From contig DAOUBD010000047.1 in assembly GCA_034432935.1 (NCBI GenBank), forward strand, positions 1 to 15,240: DNA of 15,240 nt, written 5' to 3'. The notes beneath the pieces were generated by a model that did no database searches, was not told the DNA's origin, and saw nothing but the letters and a program-made list of their open reading frames with translations. The DNA comes from DAOUAG01 sp034432935. Its GTDB lineage: Bacteria; Chloroflexota; Dehalococcoidia; SM23-28-2; RBG-16-64-32. Shown piece after piece: positions 1-6,469 of the stretch (its first letter is position 1; every line of letters starts with the position of its first letter). Made by a program: the position numbers and the translations under genes.

Positions 1-82
1 CCCCTTCTTTACCGGAGAGCAGCGAATAGTGGACACCGCCGGCCGGGTGGAGCGCTTCAAACGCCGCTACGGCATGAAGTAG
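1..82 (+). CDS. rpmE: 50S ribosomal protein L31, C-terminal part (gene starts before the window)
   Basis: The reading frame that enters at base 2 ends with the peptide TGEQRIVDTAGRVERFKRRY followed by GMK and a TAG stop at 80-82. The VDTAGRVE(R/K)F segment followed by a basic tail is the characteristic C-terminus of bacterial ribosomal protein L31, a small protein of the large ribosomal subunit. Only about 26 residues are inside the window, so the zinc-binding cysteines that separate L31 subtypes cannot be checked. A strong hairpin follows 22 bases after the stop. The next gene on the same strand is a DUF1385 protein, a pairing I recall in several Gram-positive-like genomes. Identification is confident despite the truncation. 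Confidence 0.9.
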   Translation, partial: PFFTGEQRIVDTAGRVERFKRRYGMK

Positions 83-104
83 CGCCCCTGAGGACAGCTG
101 ACAC

Positions 105-140
105 ATCGGGCCGGGGACCCTCCGGCCCGATTCTCGTATT
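105..140 (+). terminator. Probable intrinsic terminator after rpmE
   Basis: A perfect 10-bp stem is formed by ATCGGGCCGG (105-114) and CCGGCCCGAT (122-131), with a 7-base loop. It is followed by a T-enriched but interrupted tail (TCTCGTATT). Its position between the rpmE stop and the next gene fits a rho-independent terminator. The imperfect T-run means termination may be partial, and I see no clear separate promoter for the next gene in the 22 bases that follow. Confidence 0.6.
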
Positions 141-153
141 GCGGGGCTGAACC

Positions 154-1038
154 ATGGCGGGACGACGCGTCTATTACGGCGGCCAGGCGGTACTGGACGG
201 GGTGATGATCAGGGGCCCCAGAAACATGGCCATCGCCTGCCGCCGGCCCGATGGCGGGATCGCCGTGCGCCGGCAGGCCCTGGGCGGCGTGTACACCGGG
301 CTTCCGCGCCGCCTGCCCCTCATCCGAGGCGTCATCGTCATGTGGGAGACGCTGGCCCTGGGCATCCGGGCCTTGGCCTGGTCCTCAAACGTGGCCATGG
401 GGCACGAGGAACAGGAGGCCGGCGGCACCGCCGTTTGGATAGCAGCCGTTAGTTCCCTGGCCCTCGTCGCGGTCGTGTTCTTTGCAGGCCCCCTCATCCT
501 CGCCAACTGGCTGGAGGACGCCCTGGGGAGCCACCTGCTGCTGGTCACAGTCGAGGGCCTAATACGCCTCGCCGCCGTGGTTGGCTACGTCGGCTTCATC
601 GGCCTTCTGCCGGACGTTAGACGGGTGTATGCCTACCACGGCGCCGAACACAAGAGCATTCACGCCCTGGAACACGGCGACCCCCTGGAGCCCCGCTACG
701 TGCAGCCCTATCCAACGGCGCACGTGCGTTGCGGCACGAGCTTCCTGTTGACGGTGGTGGTGGTCAGCATCATCGTCTTTGCCGTGGTGGGCGACCCTAG
801 CTTCTGGCTACGATTGGCCTCTCGCATCCTGCTCATACCCGTCATCGCCGCCATCTCGTACGAGCTCATCCGGCTGGGCGGCGCCTTCGAGTCCAGCCCC
901 GTCACCAAGGCCCTGATGTGGCCGAACCTGGCGCTCCAGGCCCTGACCACGCGCCAGCCTGATGACGCCCAGGTGGAGGTCGCGTTGCGAGCCCTCCGGG
1001 AGGTTCTCGAGGCCGAAGGCATGCCGCCCGCGCCGTAG
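154..1038 (+). CDS. DUF1385 family integral membrane protein (YqhQ-like)
   Basis: The 294-residue product carries the family hallmarks: YGGQAVLDGVMIRGP at residues 8-22, YHGAEHKSIHALEHG at 161-175, RCGTSFLLT at 192-200, a YELIRLGG motif at 236-243, and the C-terminal ALTTRQPDDAQVEVA at 263-277. Hydrophobic stretches near residues 94-118, 128-152, 197-213 and 222-235 point to an inner-membrane protein. The molecular function of DUF1385 is unknown; Bacillus YqhQ is a member. The conserved His/Glu/Cys residues in the HGAEHK and RCGTS motifs could bind metal, but that is inference. The ATG start fits because the family motif begins a few residues later; its ribosome site is weak (GGGG at 143-146). 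It is the second gene after rpmE, with a hairpin between. In related genomes the next gene is often prfA; here a repeat cluster follows instead. Confidence 0.9.
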   Translation: MAGRRVYYGGQAVLDGVMIRGPRNMAIACRRPDGGIAVRRQALGGVYTGLPRRLPLIRGVIVMWETLALGIRALAWSSNVAMGHEEQEAGGTAVWIAAVSSLALVAVVFFAGPLILANWLEDALGSHLLLVTVEGLIRLAAVVGYVGFIGLLPDVRRVYAYHGAEHKSIHALEHGDPLEPRYVQPYPTAHVRCGTSFLLTVVVVSIIVFAVVGDPSFWLRLASRILLIPVIAAISYELIRLGGAFESSPVTKALMWPNLALQALTTRQPDDAQVEVALRALREVLEAEGMPPAP

Positions 1039-1071
1039 CCCTCAGGTAGCGGAGGAAAGGCCGGGCCCTGG

Positions 1072-1160
1072 CCCCTTCCCGCTCACCCTGAGGTGCCTCG
1101 AAGGGTGAGCGGAGCCGGACGGCACGACGGCTCATGCTTCGAGAGCCTCAGCATGAGCGG
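1072..1160. repeat. REP-like double hairpin element, copy 1
   Basis: This 89-bp unit recurs at 1219-1307 with only three mismatches. It contains two hairpins. The first is CGCTCACCCT (1080-1089) paired with AGGGTGAGCG (1102-1111), with an inner GAGG/CCTC pairing. The second is GCTCATGCT (1130-1138) paired with AGCATGAGC (1150-1158), with a TCGAGAGCCTC loop. The second hairpin read on the opposite strand is the same element as the first, with two stem base pairs changed in a compensated way. The element sits between convergent genes, where palindromic repeats often lie and may act as bidirectional terminators or mRNA 3'-end protectors. It is non-coding in my reading. Confidence 0.8.
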
Positions 1161-1170
1161 AGGTGTATGC

Positions 1171-1200
1171 CCGCGCTTCGAGGGCCCCAGCATGAGCGGG
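1171..1200. repeat. Degenerate third hairpin of the same repeat family
   Basis: The sequence from GCTTCGAGGGCCCC to AGCATGAGCGGG matches the second hairpin of the flanking copies, but the left arm has lost four bases (TCAT). It now reads CCGC-GCT (1171-1177) against AGC-ATGA-GCGG (1189-1199), leaving ATGA as a bulge. This looks like a decayed copy sitting between two nearly intact ones. Confidence 0.65.
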
Positions 1201-1218
1201 TCGAACAAATCGAAGCAC

Positions 1219-1307
1219 CCCCTTCCCGCTCACCCTGAGGTGTCTCGAAGGGTGAGCGGAGCCGGACGGCACGACGGCTCATGCTTCGAGGGCCCCAGCA
1301 TGAGCGG
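1219..1307. repeat. REP-like double hairpin element, copy 2
   Basis: This is a direct repeat of 1072-1160 at an offset of 147 bp. The differences are one in the first hairpin loop (C to T) and two in the second loop (A to G and T to C), so both stems are fully preserved: 1227-1236 with 1249-1258, and 1277-1285 with 1297-1305. The loop changes create GGGCCCC at 1290-1296, which can alternatively pair with GGGGCCC at 1307-1313. The hisI stop codon on the other strand is only about 10 bases away, so the hairpin may end the his transcript. No gene is visible in 1039-1315. Confidence 0.8.
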
Positions 1308-1315
1308 GGGCCCTT

Positions 1316-1708
1316 CTACAGCGAGACTATCTCCTCGTCAGTGGTCCCCGCATCTAGCCTGCGGAAGAAGCACGAGCGCTCGCCGGTGTGACATGCGGGG
1401 CCCGCGGCCTCCACCTTCAAGAGAAGCACGTCGGCATCGCAGTCGTACCAGATCTCCCGCACCGCGAGGGTGTTTCCAGAGGTGGCGCCCTTATGCCATA
1501 GCTCCTGCCGGCTGCGGCTCCAGAACCAGGCCTGGCCTGACTCCCGGGTCCTGCGCAGCGACTCCGCGTTCATCCAAGCGACCATCAGGACCTCGCCGCT
1601 CGCGGCGTCCTGCACTATGGCGGGAATAAGGCCCCGCTCATCGAATCGTAAACCCATCTCTTCCGTCCATATGACGGGGCCTTGGGGCCGACCCAGAGCC
1701 ACCGTCAA
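1316..1708 (-). CDS. hisI: Phosphoribosyl-AMP cyclohydrolase
   Basis: HisI opens the adenine ring of phosphoribosyl-AMP, the third step of histidine synthesis, in the cytoplasm. The family signature is complete: LMVAWMN at residues 41-47, WSRSRQELWHKGATSGNT at 63-80, the metal-binding DCDAD at 89-93, and PACHTGERSCFF at 104-115. The zinc-ligand cysteines are C90, C106 and C113. No HisE (phosphoribosyl-ATP pyrophosphatase) domain is fused, since the protein ends about 15 residues after the last motif. The start given is a TTG four bases after the hisF stop, which suits translational coupling. An ATG at 1655-1657 would give a 113-residue protein starting MGLRFDERG, closer to the usual stand-alone length and with a GGA-type ribosome site just upstream, so the true start is uncertain. 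It is the last gene of the minus-strand run. Confidence 0.95.
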   Translation of the reverse strand: MTVALGRPQGPVIWTEEMGLRFDERGLIPAIVQDAASGEVLMVAWMNAESLRRTRESGQAWFWSRSRQELWHKGATSGNTLAVREIWYDCDADVLLLKVEAAGPACHTGERSCFFRRLDAGTTDEEIVSL

Positions 1709-1712
1709 TGCG

Positions 1713-2489
1713 CTACAATCTAACCGGTATCCCCCGTTTCGCCAGGTACTCCTTCACTTCGCGGATGCGGTAGGTGCCGAAATGGAAGATGCTGGCCGCC
1801 AGGACGGCGTCCGCCTTCCCCTCGGCGATGGCTTCGTAGAGGTGTTCGGGATTCCCGGCGCCGCCGGAGGCTATGACCGGAACCGCCACGGCTTCGGAGA
1901 TGCGGCGGGTCAGCTCGATATCGTAGCCCTCTTGCGTGCCATCCGCATCCATGCCTGTCACTAGCAGCTCGCCGGCGCCCAGCTCGGCGCAGCGGATGGC
2001 CCATTCTACTGCGTCTAGGTCTACTGGCCGCCCTCCACCCTGGCCGCCATAGGTGTGCACCCGCCACCCGCCCTCCGGACGGCGTTTGGCGTCGATGGCG
2101 ACCACGATGCACTGAGACCCAAAACGATGAGCAGCCTCCTCCACGAAGTGAGGGTTCTCCACCGCGGCCGTGTTGATGGCCACTTTGTCCGCCCCGGATT
2201 CCAGCATCTGGCGTACGTCCTGCGGCGTTCGGATTCCGCCGCCGACGGTAAACGGGATGAACACTTGGTCAGCGATGCGCCGCACCATGTCGACCGCCGT
2301 GTCCCGCCGCTCTGGCGACGCCTTTATGTCGAGGAACACCAGCTCGTCTGCGCCCTCCTGGTCATAGACCGCCGCCAGCTCCACAGGGTCGCCAGCGTCC
2401 CGCAGGTCGAGGAACCGGACGCCCTTGACCACGCGGCCTTCGGCGACATCGAAGCAAGGGATGATGCGCTTGGTCAGCACGGAAACCAT
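1713..2489 (-). CDS. hisF: Imidazole glycerol phosphate synthase, cyclase subunit
   Basis: HisF uses ammonia delivered from HisH to convert PRFAR into imidazole-glycerol phosphate plus AICAR, the branch to purine synthesis. The 258-residue (beta/alpha)8 protein has the two catalytic aspartates: D14 in IIPCFDV and D133 in VVAIDAK, corresponding to D11 and D130 of the Thermotoga enzyme. The phosphate-binding loops are visible as TVGGGIRT (81-88) and IASGGAGN (206-213), and TGMDADGTQEGYD (178-190) is typical of the family. Its partner HisH is encoded about 3.3 kb upstream on the same strand (5831-6454), separated by hisA and three other genes. The ATG has no strong ribosome site. The 42 bases before it follow the permease stop and show no convincing promoter. 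Confidence 0.97.
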   Translation of the reverse strand: MVSVLTKRIIPCFDVAEGRVVKGVRFLDLRDAGDPVELAAVYDQEGADELVFLDIKASPERRDTAVDMVRRIADQVFIPFTVGGGIRTPQDVRQMLESGADKVAINTAAVENPHFVEEAAHRFGSQCIVVAIDAKRRPEGGWRVHTYGGQGGGRPVDLDAVEWAIRCAELGAGELLVTGMDADGTQEGYDIELTRRISEAVAVPVIASGGAGNPEHLYEAIAEGKADAVLAASIFHFGTYRIREVKEYLAKRGIPVRL

Positions 2490-2531
2490 CCTATCGCAGC
2501 AGCCGGCGAAACAAAAGGCAGGGCAGCCCCC

Positions 2532-3275
2532 TCAGCCCAGGCCACCCGCCGACGAGACCACTACGGAAACGCTGGCGCCAACAAGGACAGCGAGGACAAC
2601 TAACCGGAATCGCTCGCTGTCCAGATGCCTGCGCACCCAGGCGCCGACGGGCATGCCCAACAACACCCCTGGCGCGCCGAACGCCGCCATCAACAGCACG
2701 TCCTGGGTGATCTGACCCACCAACAGATACGAGACGAGCACCATGACACTGGAGGGCACGAAGTAGGCCAGCACCGTCGCGCGAAAGGCGTCGATCTCCC
2801 GCACCCGCCCGATCAGATACAACACCACGGGCGGCCCGCTGAGGCTCGTACTAGAGCCGATGGCGCCGCTGACAGCGCCAGCCAGCACCCGCAGGCCGAA
2901 GCCATCGTGGCCGTGAGCAACCTCTGGCGCCCGGTAGACCACCAACGTGGCGATAAGGACGGCCAGCCCGACTACGATGCGCAAGGCGTCCTCATCCACC
3001 CTCTCGAACACCAGCACGCCCGGTACCAAGCCGATGGCAAAGCCCGATAGCAGGCCCCCTACTCTGGGGAAAGATACTTGGCCCCGCACTTGGCGCAGCA
3101 GCATGAGGTTCCCAAAGAGACTCAACATCACCGTGGCAGCTATGCCCGGCCTCACAGCCCATACGGCCGTTATCAGCGGCGCCATCACCAGGGCAAAGCC
3201 AAAGCCCGTTACCGACTGGCAGACGGAGGCCAGGAACGCTATGACGATCCCGGCGGCGATGGTCTCGAGCGTCAA
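2532..3275 (-). CDS. TauE/SafE family membrane permease
   Basis: This 247-residue, very hydrophobic protein belongs to the sulfite exporter TauE/SafE family (PF01925). The duplicated family motifs are visible: SVTGFGFALVMAPLI at residues 21-35 in the first half, and GAIGSSTSLSGPPVVLYL at 137-154 in the second. The GMPVGAWVRRHLDSERFR segment (207-224) ahead of the last helix is also characteristic. Around seven to eight membrane spans are likely. Members export or import sulfite, sulfoacetate, other organosulfur anions or unrelated anions, so the substrate cannot be read from sequence. It starts with TTG only three bases after the acyl-CoA dehydrogenase stop and has no obvious ribosome site, suggesting translation coupled to that gene. 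Nothing links it to histidine synthesis, although it sits between his genes. Confidence 0.88.
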   Translation of the reverse strand: MTLETIAAGIVIAFLASVCQSVTGFGFALVMAPLITAVWAVRPGIAATVMLSLFGNLMLLRQVRGQVSFPRVGGLLSGFAIGLVPGVLVFERVDEDALRIVVGLAVLIATLVVYRAPEVAHGHDGFGLRVLAGAVSGAIGSSTSLSGPPVVLYLIGRVREIDAFRATVLAYFVPSSVMVLVSYLLVGQITQDVLLMAAFGAPGVLLGMPVGAWVRRHLDSERFRLVVLAVLVGASVSVVVSSAGGLG

Positions 3276-3278
3276 CGG

Positions 3279-4562
3279 CTAGAACGCCGTGTCGCCCCGG
3301 AGCATCTGGCGGGCGATAGTCCGGCGCTGTATCTCCCCTGTGCCGTCGGGGATCCGCAGCGTCCGAGCGATACGGAACCCCTCGTTCAGGGGGAGCTCGT
3401 TGGTCAGCCCCATTCCGCCGTGGATCTGGATCGCCCTGTCGTAACACTCCTGCGTGCGTTCGACGGCGTAGGCCTTGGCTATCGATATCTCCTTCACTGG
3501 CAGCCGTCCGGTTTGCGGAAAGGCGTCCACGAGAGCAGCGGTCTGGAGGACCATGTATTTCATGGTGTAGATGTCGATGGCCATGTCCGCCAGCATGAAC
3601 TGGATCGCCTGATACTCCGAGATGGGCTTCCCGAAGCTGATCCGCTGCTGGGCGTACTCTAGCGAGCGATCCAGCGCGTACTCACTCATGCCGATGCAGT
3701 TGCTGGCGATGGACACCCGCCCTTCGGAGATGCCGAACATGGCTATCTGGAACCCCTGGTGCAGGGTGCCCACCAGCCGGTCCGCGGGTACCCGGACGTT
3801 GTCGAAGGTCATGGCCCCACAGTCGCCACCCACGTGGCCCATAACCGGAAGCACCCCGTCGAAGCTGTAACCAGGCGCGCTGGTCTCCACGAAGAAGGCG
3901 CTGATCCCCCCTTTGCGCTCCGCCACCATCTGTTCGTCAGTGACGGCGAACACCACGGCATAGTCCGCATACGGCGAGTTGGTGATCCACTGCTTGCTGC
4001 CCGTGATGACCCAGTCGTCGCCGTCCCGCCGGGCCTTGGTCTGGATGTTCCAGACATCGGATCCGGCGTTGGCTTCACTGAGGGCAAAGCACACCATCTT
4101 CTCGCCGCGGGCGATGCCTGGCAGGAACTCCTTGCGCACCGTGTCGCTCACGGCCGTCAGCATGTGCGAGGGGCCGTCTACGAATGAAGCGATGGTGGGT
4201 TGGCTGAGGAACCCCTTGGCCCAGGTGATGAGGGGACGGCCGGGGCCGTACTTCCGGTACATGGCCTCCTCGACGAAGAGCATGGCCCGGGCCCCGAGAC
4301 CGCCGCCGCCCACGCTCTCCGGCGCGAACATGCCGTAGTAGCCGGCCTCCGCCGACTTCATGCGCACCTGCCTCCGCAGCTCCAGCACCTCATCGCAGGC
4401 CCGGCCATCGTCCTTGAAGAACCGCCGCTCGTTCTCCAAGAGGGCCTTGTGTTCCTGCTCCAGAGGCACAGCAACGGAATCTATGAACTGCTGTATCCCC
4501 GGGACAGACACCTTTACGATGTCGCGGATATCCTCGGGGATCCCGATGTCAATGGCTGCCAT
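3279..4562 (-). CDS. Acyl-CoA dehydrogenase family flavoprotein
   Basis: The 427-residue product has the three-part acyl-CoA dehydrogenase fold: a helical N-terminal domain (about 1-155), a middle beta domain with the FAD-contacting CFALSEANAGSD (158-169) and WVITGSKQWITN (184-195), and a C-terminal helical domain with RISFGKPISEYQAIQ (307-321) and QIHGGMGLTNELPL (379-392). Family members oxidise acyl-CoA thioesters at the alpha-beta bond with FAD and pass electrons to ETF. The usual catalytic glutamate in the C-terminal EGT motif is replaced by aspartate: RIPDGTGEIQRR, D406. This is seen in a subset of the family, so substrate class is uncertain. The ATG is secure, because AGGAGG lies five bases upstream (4568-4573). 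It is co-transcribed with the permease gene (3-base gap). The 79-base gap after hisA contains a hairpin and a possible own promoter. Confidence 0.93.
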   Translation of the reverse strand: MAAIDIGIPEDIRDIVKVSVPGIQQFIDSVAVPLEQEHKALLENERRFFKDDGRACDEVLELRRQVRMKSAEAGYYGMFAPESVGGGGLGARAMLFVEEAMYRKYGPGRPLITWAKGFLSQPTIASFVDGPSHMLTAVSDTVRKEFLPGIARGEKMVCFALSEANAGSDVWNIQTKARRDGDDWVITGSKQWITNSPYADYAVVFAVTDEQMVAERKGGISAFFVETSAPGYSFDGVLPVMGHVGGDCGAMTFDNVRVPADRLVGTLHQGFQIAMFGISEGRVSIASNCIGMSEYALDRSLEYAQQRISFGKPISEYQAIQFMLADMAIDIYTMKYMVLQTAALVDAFPQTGRLPVKEISIAKAYAVERTQECYDRAIQIHGGMGLTNELPLNEGFRIARTLRIPDGTGEIQRRTIARQMLRGDTAF

Positions 4563-4567
4563 GCGAA

Positions 4568-4606
4568 CCTCCTAGCGTGCCCGCCAGATAAGACGACTTC
4601 AGTATA
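4568..4606 (-). promoter_or_regulatory. Possible promoter and strong ribosome site for the acyl-CoA dehydrogenase gene
   Basis: On the minus strand, TATACT (4601-4606) matches the -10 consensus at five of six positions. It would give a leader of about 30 bases that includes a perfect AGGAGG (4568-4573) five bases before the ATG. I do not see a good -35 hexamer. The ribosome site is convincing; the promoter is tentative. It fits the idea that the dehydrogenase-permease pair is a separate unit placed inside the his cluster. Confidence 0.4.
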
Positions 4607-4624
4607 CAGAGACCAGCGCCTGGA

Positions 4625-4640
4625 CGGTAGCTCGCTACCG
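4625..4640 (-). other. Hairpin immediately after the hisA stop
   Basis: CGGTAG (4625-4630) and CTACCG (4635-4640) form a perfect 6-bp stem with a 4-base loop (7 bp if the inner C-G closes over two bases), one base beyond the hisA TAG at 4642-4644. No T-run follows on the minus strand, so it is not a clear intrinsic terminator. It may protect the 3' end of a hisH-hisA transcript or reduce read-through. Confidence 0.4.
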
Positions 4641-4641
4641 G

Positions 4642-5373
4642 CTAAGACAGGGCAGCGCTGATAGCCCCCCTGAGGTCGAGCGCCCCCGTGTAGAGGGCCT
4701 TGCCAACGATGACGCCTTCCACCCCTAGAGCCGCCAGCCGGCGTATATGGTCCGCCGTAGCGACGCCGCCAGAAGCGATGATCTTGACCGGCGCCGGCAG
4801 CCCGTCAACCTCCGCCAGCAGCCCGGCGATGCCGTCGAAGTTCGGCCCCGCCAGCATCCCATCGCGCGATACGTCTGTGTAGACCACCCGCACGACGCCC
4901 GCTTCCGAGAGCCTACGCACGAGGTCGGCCGGCGCCACGCCCGATGCCTCGAGCCAACCCCGGGTGACGACGATGCCGGCCCGGGCGTCGACGCCGACGA
5001 CGATGGCTTCCCGTGAGATGGCCAGCGCATGGGCTAGCAGCTCCGGGTCCTCGATGGCCGCCGTGCCCAAGATAACCCTGGCCGCGCCTAGCTCCAGATA
5101 GCGCCGGACGGTCCCGATATCGCGGACGCCACCTCCTATCTGAATGGGCACCCTCACCCGGGAGAGTATGCGCCGCACGACAGCCTCGTTGACCGGGCGC
5201 CCTTCGCGAGCTCCGTCGAGGTCGATCACGTGGATCCGGGGCGCTCCCAAGGCCTCCCAACGCAACGCCACCTCCACGGGATCCTCCGCGAAGACGGTCT
5301 CGCGGGCGTAGTCCCCCTGGGCCAGGCGCACACATCGCCCGGCGCGGACATCGATGGCGGGGATCACCTCCAT
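4642..5373 (-). CDS. hisA: ProFAR isomerase (phosphoribosylformimino-AICAR phosphate isomerase)
   Basis: HisA isomerises ProFAR to PRFAR, the substrate of HisF-HisH. The protein starts MEVIPAIDVRAGRCVRLAQG, the classic HisA N-terminus. The catalytic acid-base pair is present as D8 (AIDV) and D129 (VVGVDAR), with T166-D167 in the VVYTDVSRDG motif (163-172). Phosphate loops are IQIGGGVRD (77-85) and IIASGGVAT (198-206). I chose the ATG at 5371-5373 (243 residues), because family members typically begin at this residue. A TTG at 5388 would add five residues (MAVLL) but has no ribosome site either. The preceding gene on this strand ends at 5439, leaving a short gap with nothing recognisable. Order relative to hisH is normal; hisF follows only after two unrelated genes. 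Confidence 0.95.
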   Translation of the reverse strand: MEVIPAIDVRAGRCVRLAQGDYARETVFAEDPVEVALRWEALGAPRIHVIDLDGAREGRPVNEAVVRRILSRVRVPIQIGGGVRDIGTVRRYLELGAARVILGTAAIEDPELLAHALAISREAIVVGVDARAGIVVTRGWLEASGVAPADLVRRLSEAGVVRVVYTDVSRDGMLAGPNFDGIAGLLAEVDGLPAPVKIIASGGVATADHIRRLAALGVEGVIVGKALYTGALDLRGAISAALS

Positions 5374-5438
5374 AAGCAAGACAGCCAAGCGAAGGCGGAG
5401 GCCAGAGGCGGCAGGCCTCGCCCTAGCGCACGCCCTGA

Positions 5439-5834
5439 TCAGCCCGCGCCATCACCGCCGCGGCGCCTTCGCCGCAACTCCCGCTCCACCATCCGCTGCT
5501 CCGCCTCGCGGCCCAAAAGCGCATCGAACACGAACACGTTCAGGAAGTGGAGAGCCAGCACCACGCCCCAGACCAGCGCTACCCACTGGACAAAGAAGTG
5601 ACTTCGGTTGGAGAGCAGATCGAACACCAGGAGCACGAGGATCACGCTGACGAAGGTTGCTAGATGGCGGTAGAAGCCCAGCACGCGGCGCACTCGCCGG
5701 CGAGCCGCCCAGTAGTCCGCGTCCCCTTCTGACGAGGCGCCCCAGGCCCGGCCGCGGCCAGCCCGGAAAGATCCAACTGGCGTGTGGAACTCCACGCCCT
5801 CGAATCCCTCATCGTCCTCGATAGCAGACATCAT
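5439..5834 (-). CDS. Small 2TM-domain membrane protein of unknown function
   Basis: The 131-residue product has an acidic N-terminal part (residues 1-40), then YWAARRRVRRVLGFYRHL (41-58) leading into a first membrane span (about 57-75), a short FFVQW connection, a second span (about 82-104), and a strongly basic tail ending in RRRRR. The aromatic-basic lead-in followed by two close helices resembles the '2TM domain' family (PF13239), found in small stand-alone proteins and next to some sensor kinases. No function is established from the sequence. Its ATG overlaps the hisH stop (ATGA at 5831-5834), so the two are very likely translationally coupled. That is positional evidence only and does not show a role in histidine synthesis. 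The N-terminal 40 residues are not recognisable. Confidence 0.75.
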   Translation of the reverse strand: MMSAIEDDEGFEGVEFHTPVGSFRAGRGRAWGASSEGDADYWAARRRVRRVLGFYRHLATFVSVILVLLVFDLLSNRSHFFVQWVALVWGVVLALHFLNVFVFDALLGREAEQRMVERELRRRRRGGDGAG

Positions 5835-6454
5835 CCAACCACCGCCCCGGACGCGATGCGCAGGAAGTTGGCGTACATCCGCAACCCCATGGCACCGCTC
5901 TTCTCCGGATGGAACTGCGTGGCCACCACGTTATCTTTGGCCACCACCGAGGGGAACGTGACGCCGTACTCCGTTTCGCCTATCACCACCGCAGGGTCGG
6001 AGGGCCGCGGGTAGTAGGAGTGGACGAAGTAGAAGAAGGAACCATCTGGTATACCATCGAAGATGGAGTGAGGCCGCACGATGCGCACCTGGTTCCACCC
6101 CATATGGGGCACCTTTAGGCCCTGGGGCAGCCGGACGACGCGCCCTGCCAAGACTCCCAGACACTCGTGCTCTCCGCCCTCCTCGCTCACCTCGAACAGC
6201 GCCTGCTGGCCCATGCACACGCCGAGGAACGGCCTGCCCGACGCTATGTACTCGCGGATGGGCTCCACCAGGTGGTGACGGCGGAGGTTGCGCATGGTAT
6301 CGGCGGCAGCGCCGACGCCTGGGAGGATAAGGGCTTCCGCCAGCGCCACATAGCGGGGACTGGAGGTGATCAGCGGACGGATCCCCTCGTGCATGACGGC
6401 CCTTGCCACGCTGTGCAGATTGCCCGCGCCGTAGTCCACAATCACCAGCTTCAC
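5831..6454 (-). CDS. hisH: Imidazole glycerol phosphate synthase, glutamine amidotransferase subunit
   Basis: HisH hydrolyses glutamine and channels ammonia to HisF. The 207-residue class I amidotransferase has an intact triad: C80 in FLGVCMGQQ, and H182 and E184 in QFHPEKS. The oxyanion-strand motif PGVG (45-48) and the HisF-contacting PHMGWN (116-121) are also present. The frame starts MKLVIVDYGAGNLHSV, typical of the family, from a GTG at 6452-6454 with no Shine-Dalgarno sequence. An extended -10-like element lies six bases before the GTG, so the transcript may begin at or next to the start codon. It is the first gene of the minus-strand run, divergent from ligA. The last four bases overlap the 2TM gene. 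Confidence 0.96.
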   Translation of the reverse strand: MKLVIVDYGAGNLHSVARAVMHEGIRPLITSSPRYVALAEALILPGVGAAADTMRNLRRHHLVEPIREYIASGRPFLGVCMGQQALFEVSEEGGEHECLGVLAGRVVRLPQGLKVPHMGWNQVRIVRPHSIFDGIPDGSFFYFVHSYYPRPSDPAVVIGETEYGVTFPSVVAKDNVVATQFHPEKSGAMGLRMYANFLRIASGAVVG

Positions 6455-6460
6455 GCCGCC

Positions 6461-6469
6461 ATTGTAGCA
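6461..6469 (-). promoter_or_regulatory. Extended -10-like element of hisH (leaderless type)
   Basis: On the minus strand the sequence reads TGCTACAAT: a TGn extension plus TACAAT (6461-6466), five of six bases matching TATAAT. Only six bases (GGCGGC) separate it from the hisH GTG, so transcription would start at or within a base or two of the start codon. A good -35 hexamer is not evident, which an extended -10 can tolerate. The overlapping mini-frame ATG-GCG-GCG-TGA has no ribosome site. Confidence 0.5.

Noticed and set aside
1072..1307. Possible small CRISPR array
   Set aside because: Only two long copies with one spacer-like gap, internal palindromes and a decayed third element; no cas genes nearby.
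1093..1629. 178-residue open frame on the plus strand through the repeat cluster and hisI
   Set aside because: It runs through palindromic repeats and antisense to hisI, and its translation is Arg/Pro/Ser-rich with no recognisable domain.
2490..2531. Possible terminator or promoter between the permease gene and hisF
   Set aside because: There is a short GGGC/GCCC pairing and a broken T-run on the minus strand, but the stem is too weak, and no -10/-35 pair is convincing.
3078..3662. 194-residue plus-strand open frame opposite the dehydrogenase and permease genes
   Set aside because: It is antisense to two genes with clear family motifs. Long mirror frames are expected in high-GC coding DNA.
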